From Candidatus Cloacimonadota bacterium (GTDB lineage: Bacteria; Cloacimonadota; Cloacimonadia; Cloacimonadales; TCS61), in NCBI GenBank assembly GCA_011372345.1, contig DRTC01000149.1:1-9804 (forward strand): a stretch of 9,804 nt of DNA. The letters are read 5' to 3'. Of the stretch, positions 1 through 6,296 are shown piece by piece. A program made the translations under genes and the position numbers. The notes beneath the pieces are model-generated. The model searched no databases. It was not told where the DNA came from and worked only from the letters and a program-made list of their open reading frames with translations. Each line of letters starts with the position of its first letter. The first letter of the stretch is position 1.

Positions 1-405
1 AAATTCTTCTGATTCCGCATAATCGGATTTTGCTTCACCCAGATATGCATAAACACGATATTTGAGAATATTGTTTTCCGCATCCTGATCATACCAGACA
101 GTCATGTTCGTATCTACTATTCCATAAGAAGTTATCCAGGATGCAGTTCCTACTTTTTTATCGATCTTGAAACCCTGTTCATTCCAGGAATTATCGATCC
201 AGGACAGTTTGAGACTATTAGCGGAAAGCTGTTCTATCTGCACATCGGTAGGAGCAAAGAGCATAACCTGAGCTGAATCCGGTGGTATTTCCTCTTCAGT
301 TTGATTGTCTGTAACTTTCAGGTCGCAACTGAAAACGCATAATAAAATAAGTAATACCGGAAAAGGTAACAACAAATACAAAGAATTAATTTTATTTTTT
401 TTCAT
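1..405 (-). CDS. FN3-domain lipoprotein, 3' end cut by window edge
   Basis: The reading frame is open from an ATG at 405 to the left edge (135 codons, no stop), so only the N-terminal part is present. Residues 1-26 are a basic start (MKKNK) plus a Leu-rich hydrophobic stretch ending in V-F-S-Cys27. This is an acceptable though not ideal lipobox (Phe at -2), so a lipid-anchored exported protein is likely. Asp follows the Cys; that would mean inner-membrane retention under the E. coli rule, which may not apply here. Residues about 28-45 are an acidic linker. From about residue 50 to the edge there is a fibronectin type III-like beta-sandwich pattern, with L-K-L-S-W-I-D, G-F-K-I, and Y-R-V-Y-A-Y followed by S-x-Y-A-E-S. 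The start overlaps the secretin gene by 14 bases and is preceded by GAGGA about 8 bases upstream, which indicates translational coupling. Position next to the secretin suggests a pilus-associated surface or periplasmic protein, possibly pilotin-like; that role is inference. Confidence 0.8.
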   Translation of the reverse strand, partial: MKKNKINSLYLLLPFPVLLILLCVFSCDLKVTDNQTEEEIPPDSAQVMLFAPTDVQIEQLSANSLKLSWIDNSWNEQGFKIDKKVGTASWITSYGIVDTNMTVWYDQDAENNILKYRVYAYLGEAKSDYAESEEF

Positions 406-1576
406 TGAACATGTCCTCGTCATTTTCTTCAAAATAAGTTTTTATATCTGCTCTGGAATCCCGATGTTCCTCAACTTTTTCTTTTATGGTAGTGGTTTTA
501 TTAATTCTCTCATCTAAAGATTCCACGATTTCAGCTTTGATCACGATTATCATTTCACCGATTTTGCTTTCGGATCGATTATATCCTGTTAAATACCGAA
601 TCCCGAAGACCCACCAGGGAAGATCTTTTAAGATCGGTATTCCAGATCTGACTTTCGTTTCATCCGTATCATAAAGACCGGCGATTACTGTTTCTTCTCC
701 ATCAAATAACAGGACTTCTGTTGTAGAAGTGCTTTTGTTTATAATCGTACTGAGTTCCCCCGGAGTGGCATCACTTTTCTCAACCATGGTTTTCAGATAA
801 ATCGCTTCTGTTCCGCCTTTTTCAACAATTTCAGGAAGAACTTTCATAATAATACCGGTTGAGAAAAAGCGATCAAAAACATTTCCGTCTTCATCCGTGG
901 TTTTAACGGAAAAATCCTGACCGACCTGGATAAATCCTTCCTTTCCGGAAATGACGACAATATTAGGACGGGCAATGATCGTTCCTTTTTGTTTTGCTTC
1001 GATTATTTTTAGAAGGGTATTCAGATCCAGCGATGCTTTTGATGATTCTAATGAGTGCGAAGCAGAAGCAGTTAATAATTCATCCGAAACATTTGATGCT
1101 CCCATGAATCCTAGGGAAACATCAACTTTTCCCTTGTATAAAGTACTCCAATCGATACCGATACTGTTCAGAAAAGATTTGTCCACTTTAAAAAATATGG
1201 AACTGATCTTGATCTGTTTGGTATCGGGAAACACCATCTTTTTTTTCTCTTCCTCTTTTTCCGTAGTGAAATCTTTGATTAAAAGAGCTCCGGGTAATTC
1301 CTCTAAGACAAGATTGTTATAACTAATGATCAAAGTCAGAGCTTCCCTCCATAGAATTTCCTTTATAGGAATCCCTATTTCCTGGTTAAAACTGCTTGAA
1401 TTGATGATCTTTTTATTTGCATATTGCTGGGACATTACTTCTAAAGCATTCACTGCGTCAACGAATCTTGTTTCCCGTGGGATCGTTACCAGTCCTTTTT
1501 TAGAAAATTCTGCTGTTTGAGAGATCAAACCAATACATGCAGCAAAAAGAATTAATATTAATAATAATTTTTTCAT
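392..1576 (-). CDS. pilQ: Short PilQ/GspD-family secretin
   Basis: Probable outer-membrane secretin, the channel through which a type IV pilus (or type II substrate) leaves the cell. Residues 1-20 form a signal peptide (MKK plus a Leu/Ile core). Residues about 30-101 resemble the short N-terminal STN/N0-type domain of secretins (A-V-N-A-L, I-L-W-R-E-A-L, ending G-A-L-L-I-K). Residues about 115-352 match the secretin core: I-K-I-S-S-I-F-F-K-V with L-N-S-I-G-I-D-W, then I-I-A-R-P-N-I-V-V-I-S-G-K-E-G-F-I-Q-V-G, a G-I-I-M-K-V-L-P-E-I strand, and T-E-V-L-L-F-D-G-E-E-T-V-I-A-G-L followed by G-I-P-I-L-K-D-L-P-W-W. At 394 residues it is much shorter than typical PilQ or GspD (about 600-750) because the repeated N1-N3 ring domains are missing. 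A highly charged tail (353-394) follows the core. The start has AAGGA upstream and lies 2 bases after the PilO-PilP stop. PilQ is favoured over GspD by the neighbouring PilT and PilM-P genes. Confidence 0.85.
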   Translation of the reverse strand: MKKLLLILILFAACIGLISQTAEFSKKGLVTIPRETRFVDAVNALEVMSQQYANKKIINSSSFNQEIGIPIKEILWREALTLIISYNNLVLEELPGALLIKDFTTEKEEEKKKMVFPDTKQIKISSIFFKVDKSFLNSIGIDWSTLYKGKVDVSLGFMGASNVSDELLTASASHSLESSKASLDLNTLLKIIEAKQKGTIIARPNIVVISGKEGFIQVGQDFSVKTTDEDGNVFDRFFSTGIIMKVLPEIVEKGGTEAIYLKTMVEKSDATPGELSTIINKSTSTTEVLLFDGEETVIAGLYDTDETKVRSGIPILKDLPWWVFGIRYLTGYNRSESKIGEMIIVIKAEIVESLDERINKTTTIKEKVEEHRDSRADIKTYFEENDEDMFNEKK

Positions 1577-1578
1577 AA

Positions 1579-2445
1579 TTAGTCCTTATCTATATAAATA
1601 ATTTTTTTTTCATTCACACCGGTTTTATTGATGGTAAAAGTCGCACATTGCTCATCCCAGTTTATGGAAGTTAAATTCCCAAAAGCGATCTCATCTCCCG
1701 GAAAAAGGATCCTTAATTTCCCGTAATGATCGCGCATAAATATCTTTTCAGGAGTTAATCCGATCAAAACAGCTTTTTCCAGGATAATAGCATCATCCAG
1801 ATCTGAATATTGCAAAGGACCGTGTATCCTGGTTTTAAAAGGATTGTATCTGAAAGATAAATGTTTGAGATTTTTCATAGAAACTTCTTCATACGGAATT
1901 CCATTCGCATCAAAATAAGATTTGAAAGATAGATGAAATTGGATCGTATCGGAGACAGCATCAAATTTTTCTTTTAAAGAAATGGATTCAATGGTCAGCA
2001 AAGGACTCTCATTTTCCAGATGGTCGATAAGCTTGTAGAAATCGCTGAAACTGGAACTTCCATCTATCTTATAGGAATTATAATTGATCAGATCCTGCTG
2101 TCCCGATTTTTCAACAAAAAAATTAAAGATCACTCCCGGACAATAACGATCAATAATATCGACGAGATATTTATATGTGATCGTGGGATTATCATCTTTT
2201 AGGAGAATTTTAACATTTTCTCTGGCTCTTGCTTCCATTCGCTCCAATGCGGAAATGATCATTTCTTCATTTACCAGATCAGGATTTGCTCTTTTTAATC
2301 CGTCCACTGTTTCTCTCAGGTCATTATAGGTCGCATTTGCTTTGTCCAAAATAATCTTCGATTTCCTGTTTCCCCAATATGAGCCACCAATAACAAGCAA
2401 CAGAAGAAAAGTCAGCACGATAGTATTTCTTACAGCATATTCCAT
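1579..2445 (-). CDS. pilO: PilO-PilP fusion, inner-membrane alignment protein
   Basis: Membrane-anchored periplasmic protein of the T4P alignment subcomplex, which links the inner-membrane motor platform to the secretin. Residues 8-25 are a single TM helix after a short N-terminus. Residues about 28-80 are helical and charged (coiled-coil-like). Residues about 90-178 fit the PilO ferredoxin-like fold, with S-D-F-Y-K-L-I-D-H-L-E and L-L-T-I-E-S-I-S-L. Residues about 195-288 look like PilP/GspC homology region: R-Y-N-P-F at 199-203, a V-L-I-G-L strand, I-F-M-R-D-H-Y-G-K-L, then F-P-G-D-E-I and a final beta strand near K-K-I-I-Y-I. Normally PilO and PilP are separate proteins and PilP is a lipoprotein; here one TM helix would serve both. 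The ATG directly abuts the TAA of the upstream gene, with AAAGGA inside that gene's end. The PilO part is supported by topology and order more than by motifs; the PilP part is moderately convincing. Confidence 0.75.
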   Translation of the reverse strand: MEYAVRNTIVLTFLLLLVIGGSYWGNRKSKIILDKANATYNDLRETVDGLKRANPDLVNEEMIISALERMEARARENVKILLKDDNPTITYKYLVDIIDRYCPGVIFNFFVEKSGQQDLINYNSYKIDGSSSFSDFYKLIDHLENESPLLTIESISLKEKFDAVSDTIQFHLSFKSYFDANGIPYEEVSMKNLKHLSFRYNPFKTRIHGPLQYSDLDDAIILEKAVLIGLTPEKIFMRDHYGKLRILFPGDEIAFGNLTSINWDEQCATFTINKTGVNEKKIIYIDKD

Positions 2446-4773
2446 TTAATTTTCCTTTAAAGCTTTAATTTTATATTCTGCTATTTCAACCAGTTCATTT
2501 TCCGGAAATTCGTCTATTAAACGATTCCAGAACTTTACTGCTTGTTCAGTATTGTTTTCCATTTTATAGGAATTACCTAACATCATTAAGGCATCAGGTT
2601 TTTTATTACCTTTCTGGAGAAGTATTTTTTCGAAGATTTTCCGTGCTGCCGTATACTCTTTCCGATAATATAAACATTCTCCTCTCAAATAATTAGCATT
2701 ATAAACGAGTCTATGCCCGGGAAAATCTTTAATGAACCCATTAAGTTTATCATAAGCTTCATCAATTTTTCTGGAGAAAAAAAGTTCGGCTATATCATTA
2801 TATATTTCAGGTATATTTACTGTTTTCTGAATTTCCTTTTCTGAAATCTGAAAATAATCGATCTCATTAAATTGCTTTTTTACTTGATCCCCCATATTTT
2901 CTGCTTCGGTTTTTGAGAAAGTTTCATTTAATACTAACTTATAAGCGATCTCATCTCCGTCGGTAAATTCTTCGATCCTGGAATTGTACCCCGCATTTTC
3001 AAGGATGTTGTTTGTTTTTCCAGCTTGCGTATGATCATTCCCCACAAAAAAACTCACCTCGTATAATGACTTTGATGAAAGATCACTTGATACAGGAACT
3101 TCAGTTTCATCTTCCGTTTTTTCTTCGGATTCTTTACCTAAATCCATAATCGACGGTTCTTTCTCGGGAATGTTCAGATTTTTTGCTAAAGATACTTCCT
3201 TTTTAGGATAGGAATAGGAAATATCGAATTTCCATACTTCCACATCTTCGATATTTTCTTTGATGATCCTGGAAATCCTGCCATTCGGAAATAGTTCCGC
3301 GAATTTTAAAATATTTCGTCTATTGCTTGTATAACCTGTTATCTGGAATTTATTAGCACTGCTTTTCAGGTCATTCAGCCAACTGATCTTGTATTTATTA
3401 AACGCTTCTGAAATCACATTCAAAATGTAGTACCACTGATTTTTATTACCTGTGATCTTATCAATTAATTCCAGGTTCTTTTGAAAATGACCCTGTTTCT
3501 CTTTTACTTCATTGATTTTTAGAATTAACTGTTTTGTTTGAGTAAGTTCTCCATCTAAAGTACCAATTATTTTGTTTACTTCAATAATATCTCTATTTAT
3601 CTGCAAATTACGGATCGTTCCGGTCAGAGCAAAAAAGAAAATAGCAGCCAGTACAACAAATCCATGCCAGGCAACTTTAAAATGTTTTTGTCTTTCAATG
3701 ATATCTTTGGGAAGCAGATTCGTTGAGTAAAAGTTCTTATTCTTGTGGTCAAGGGTTTTCCAGGCTAAAGCGATAGGAATTGCATATTGTGCTATTTTTT
3801 CATCAGTTATTTCCGCTTCTGTAGCTTCGATCTCATCTATTTGCGGTAATTCCAGACGACTGACTTTTGACATCGAACCAAACTTTTTAGCAAAAAACTC
3901 GATATCTTTCTTGCTGACAAATTCACCCGCAATAAGAATATTCTGTGTTATCGGAAAGTTGGAAATATCCTGTTCTAATAATATCTTTGAAAAAATGGAC
4001 TGTCTGGTTCTTTCAGGTTCTGCTTCGGGTACAATTATCGGTAAAGTCTTGAAATGGTCTTTCCCTCTCATCACGATCGCAGATTTATATTCCTTTCCGA
4101 TATATAAGATCATGACAAAATCCTGATCAGTATATTCATAATTATATCTGACCAGATTCATTAACGATATTTCATTGGTATCGATATAGCTATAAATGTA
4201 TTTTTTCCTGGAATATTGAAAATTCAACTCCTGAACAGCATTAAGTAAATCGTTTTCTCCCTTATGGACAAAAGCCAAACTCGATTTATCTTTGTTAAAG
4301 ATCATCCCGAAAGAATAATTATTCTTCTTGATCTCATCTTTGGAAAGGACTTCTTTTTTGATATATTTGATAATTTTTGATTTTGTGTAGCTCTTATCAA
4401 ACTTATGATATGAAATCTGCTCTTCACTCGCGTTCAGAGATATTTTTCCCCGATCCAAAGGAAAATTCACAAGCAGACTTTGAAGTTCACTTTTCCCGGA
4501 TTCTTCCTCTTCTTCTTCGTTTACTTCTTCTGCAATTTCAAATTCTGATATTTCTTCCGATGGAGAAGCTTCCCCGGTAAACTCATCTTCAATATCCTTC
4601 AATCCGAGGAAATCTTTTTCATCGGTTTTATCGTCTAAAAATAGATGATGAGATAAATTTGTATCTAATAACTGTTGTATTTTTATCTTCTCATTGGATG
4701 AAACAAGTTGAGCGATTTTGACGGTCAAACCATCTTGAAAAATACCAAAAGCAAATTGTTCTTTTTTACTCAT
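2446..4773 (-). CDS. pilM: PilM-PilN fusion with SPOR-like and TPR domains
   Basis: A 775-residue protein combining several T4P parts. Residues 1-345 are PilM-like (actin/FtsA fold, cytoplasmic): G-I-F-Q-D-G-L-T-V-K-I-A-Q-L at 10-23 matches the degenerate first phosphate motif, and I-L-I-A-G-E-F and A-I-P-I-A-L-A-W fit the C-terminal half. A strongly acidic, probably disordered insert occupies about 60-97. The PilN hallmark (I/T)-N-L-L-P is at 351-355, followed by a TM helix (about 367-388), a helical stretch (390-440) and a small alpha/beta region to about 522. A Glu/Ser/Pro-rich linker leads to a SPOR-like region (about 568-645; Y-E-V-S-F-F-V-G, Y-K-L-V-L-N-E-T-F). Residues about 655-772 hold three TPR-like repeats similar in style to CpoB/YbgF. 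The order gives a consistent topology: PilM inside, TM, all later parts in the periplasm. SPOR domains often bind denuded peptidoglycan, so this protein may anchor the machine to the wall (inference). It starts 8 bases after the pilT stop. Confidence 0.85.
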   Translation of the reverse strand: MSKKEQFAFGIFQDGLTVKIAQLVSSNEKIKIQQLLDTNLSHHLFLDDKTDEKDFLGLKDIEDEFTGEASPSEEISEFEIAEEVNEEEEEESGKSELQSLLVNFPLDRGKISLNASEEQISYHKFDKSYTKSKIIKYIKKEVLSKDEIKKNNYSFGMIFNKDKSSLAFVHKGENDLLNAVQELNFQYSRKKYIYSYIDTNEISLMNLVRYNYEYTDQDFVMILYIGKEYKSAIVMRGKDHFKTLPIIVPEAEPERTRQSIFSKILLEQDISNFPITQNILIAGEFVSKKDIEFFAKKFGSMSKVSRLELPQIDEIEATEAEITDEKIAQYAIPIALAWKTLDHKNKNFYSTNLLPKDIIERQKHFKVAWHGFVVLAAIFFFALTGTIRNLQINRDIIEVNKIIGTLDGELTQTKQLILKINEVKEKQGHFQKNLELIDKITGNKNQWYYILNVISEAFNKYKISWLNDLKSSANKFQITGYTSNRRNILKFAELFPNGRISRIIKENIEDVEVWKFDISYSYPKKEVSLAKNLNIPEKEPSIMDLGKESEEKTEDETEVPVSSDLSSKSLYEVSFFVGNDHTQAGKTNNILENAGYNSRIEEFTDGDEIAYKLVLNETFSKTEAENMGDQVKKQFNEIDYFQISEKEIQKTVNIPEIYNDIAELFFSRKIDEAYDKLNGFIKDFPGHRLVYNANYLRGECLYYRKEYTAARKIFEKILLQKGNKKPDALMMLGNSYKMENNTEQAVKFWNRLIDEFPENELVEIAEYKIKALKEN

Positions 4774-4781
4774 AATTCTCT

Positions 4782-5993
4782 CTAAAATTGTAATAATTGG
4801 ATCATTATTTTTCTGTTATTAGCATAATTTAATGCTGTCTCTTTGGAAATCACATTTTTTCTATATAAATTTAACAGGTCCTGCTCAAGAGTCATCATTC
4901 CTTTTTTCTTACCTTCTACCATCATCTGATAGATCTCCCCGATATTTTTATTTCTGATCGCTGCTTTAACGGAGCTGTCAACAGAAAGTATCTCTTTGGT
5001 CATAACCACTTTTCCCTTTTTATCAGGAATCAATTTCTGGGAGACACAAACTCTGATCGTATCAGCTAATCTCATCCTGATCCTGTCCTGTTCATTAGGT
5101 GGAAATTCCCCGATTATCCTGTGAATACTATCGATGGCAGAACTCGTGTGTAAAGTTGTAAAAACTTTGTGACCACTGTCCGTTACTTCAATAACCGTAG
5201 CGATCGTCTGTGGATCTCTCATCTCACCCACAATAATTATATCGGGATCCTGTCTTAAAGCTTGAACTGTTCCATCTTCAAAACTCAAAACATCATCACC
5301 CACATTTCTGTGTTTAACTATACACTTATCAGATCTATGAATAAATTCAATAGGATCTCCAATGATCACGATATGTGCTTTATTAGTATGATTATTCATA
5401 TCAACGATGGAATCGAGGGTTGTACTTTTTCCGGAACCGGAAATTCCCGTTATCAAATATAAACCGGATTTTTCATAATAAAGATTAAGTCTTTTAATAA
5501 TATTTTCGGGAAAATTCAGGCTCTTAATATGCCGCACTTTCTGATCTATTTTTCTAAAATTGGCAGACAAATAATTCCTGTCAAAATATATATCTCCTCT
5601 GAATCTGTTAGGTTTATCTTGTCCATCAAAGACCATTTCCATAGAAAAATCTATATTTTTCTTTTCATATAATATTTTTTTCTGGGTTTCGTTCAGAACA
5701 TTCAATAAGATTAAAGTAATTTCATCTTCATTATAGGAAGGCATATCATCGCAAGGTGATTTATTACCATAGATCCTGTACCAGATCTTTCCCCTTGTTC
5801 CGGGTCCGCCAAGATCGATATCTGAAGCATTGTGGTGGATCATATAGGCAAGTAAATTCTTAAAATGTTCGTGGACTTCTTTTCTCCAGTTCACATTTTC
5901 ATATAACAATTTATCAATACGCTGAAAACGGTTGATACCAGTGATAAAATCAGATAAATTTACCTGCAATTCCTCGATAAAAGATAGATTCAT
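4782..5993 (-). CDS. pilT: PilT-family type IV pilus ATPase (retraction-type)
   Basis: Hexameric secretion ATPase of the PilT/PilB/GspE superfamily, expected at the cytoplasmic base of the pilus. After an N-terminal extension of about 42 residues comes the PilT PAS-like domain (A-S-D-I-D-L at 56-61, R-F-R-G-D at 130-134, A-N-F-R-K-I at 144-149). The RecA-like domain has Walker A G-I-S-G-S-G-K-S-T (183-191), an Asp box I-I-G-D-P-I-E-F (210-217), Walker B D-I-I-I-V-G-E-M-R-D (251-260, Glu257) and His box G-H-K-V-F-T-T-L-H-T (274-283). The C-terminus carries A-I-R-N-K (345-349) and G-M-M-T-L-E-Q-D-L, as in PilT. The lack of a PilB-type N1 domain and the 403-residue length favour PilT over PilB/GspE. 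The Asp box has Gly212 where the family has an almost invariant Glu. The start has GGGAG 7 bases upstream and is the first gene of the T4P assembly block. Confidence 0.92.
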   Translation of the reverse strand: MNLSFIEELQVNLSDFITGINRFQRIDKLLYENVNWRKEVHEHFKNLLAYMIHHNASDIDLGGPGTRGKIWYRIYGNKSPCDDMPSYNEDEITLILLNVLNETQKKILYEKKNIDFSMEMVFDGQDKPNRFRGDIYFDRNYLSANFRKIDQKVRHIKSLNFPENIIKRLNLYYEKSGLYLITGISGSGKSTTLDSIVDMNNHTNKAHIVIIGDPIEFIHRSDKCIVKHRNVGDDVLSFEDGTVQALRQDPDIIIVGEMRDPQTIATVIEVTDSGHKVFTTLHTSSAIDSIHRIIGEFPPNEQDRIRMRLADTIRVCVSQKLIPDKKGKVVMTKEILSVDSSVKAAIRNKNIGEIYQMMVEGKKKGMMTLEQDLLNLYRKNVISKETALNYANNRKIMIQLLQF

Positions 5994-6285
5994 TATTCTC
6001 CCTTTTAAACGAAGTCAAGATTTATTTTAACATAATTTAAGGCAACAATGATTTTAAAATATTTAGATTTATTTACAAATTTCATTTGCTGATTTTCCTG
6101 CAATTATTTCTAACTAATACATAAATAATGGTTTATGTTTTTCTAATATTTTCTCCTGCTCCTCTCCCGATCGTGTCATGTTTTTTACGGAAGAATCTAT
6201 AATTTTCATTTCACTTCTTTTACTGTTCTTTGGAGATTCCTCAAAATTTAATACCGTTGAAAGAACACTCGGAATGGCAAGTTTT
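5994..6285. other. Gap before pilT, possible operon break
   Basis: The only sizeable gap between supported genes, 292 bases, very AT-rich in the pilT-proximal half (5994-6120). It separates the sensor/regulator pair from the T4P assembly block, so it is the natural place for an internal promoter. I see no convincing rho-independent terminator: the best inverted repeat is a 5-bp CAAAT/ATTTG stem (6076-6088) without a following T-run. The regulator-proximal part overlaps a doubtful 60-codon ORF. Confidence 0.5.
6024..6051 (-). promoter_or_regulatory. Weak candidate promoter for the pilT operon
   Basis: On the minus strand TAAAAT at 6029-6024 matches the sigma-70 -10 consensus at five of six positions. 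It lies 16 bases downstream of a poor -35 match (TCATTG, 6051-6046) and about 30 bases upstream of the pilT ATG. This would give a 5' leader of about two dozen bases. In such AT-rich DNA TAAAAT occurs by chance, so this is a suggestion only. Confidence 0.2.
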
Positions 6286-6296
6286 TTATTTTTCAC
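6114..6296 (-). CDS. Doubtful small ORF downstream of response regulator
   Basis: A 60-codon frame begins with GTG at 6296 inside the last codons of the response-regulator gene (11-base overlap) and ends in TAG at 6114. The product would be small and charged, without a TM segment or recognisable motif, and has a Glu-rich stretch (G-E-E-Q-E-K-I-L-E-K-H-K). The overlap with the stop would suit translational coupling, but there is no clear Shine-Dalgarno sequence before the GTG. A second in-frame start (ATG, codon 30) has only a weak one. It may be a chance ORF; no function can be given. Confidence 0.2.
   Translation of the reverse strand: MKNKKLAIPSVLSTVLNFEESPKNSKRSEMKIIDSSVKNMTRSGEEQEKILEKHKPLFMY

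Noticed and set aside
951..1322. Plus-strand ORF of 123 codons opposite the secretin
   Set aside because: It is antisense to a well-supported secretin gene and its product shows no domain pattern; treated as a shadow, like the other plus-strand ORFs.
3743..4126. Plus-strand ORF of 127 codons opposite the PilM part
   Set aside because: Antisense to the PilM-like coding region, no family resemblance and no convincing ribosome binding site.
392..5993. Type II secretion system (GspE/L/M/C/D) instead of T4P
   Set aside because: The ATPase lacks the GspE/PilB N-terminal domain and has PilT C-terminal motifs; the N-L-L-P linker and PilM-like actin fold favour T4P. A T2SS-like role cannot be fully excluded.
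6013..6018. TTGACT on the minus strand as a -35 box for pilT
   Set aside because: A -10 at 16-18 bases spacing would fall on the pilT ribosome binding site and start codon; no plausible -10 is there.
6076..6088. CAAAT-TTC-ATTTG inverted repeat as a terminator
   Set aside because: Only 5 AT-rich base pairs and no T-run following on either strand; too weak.
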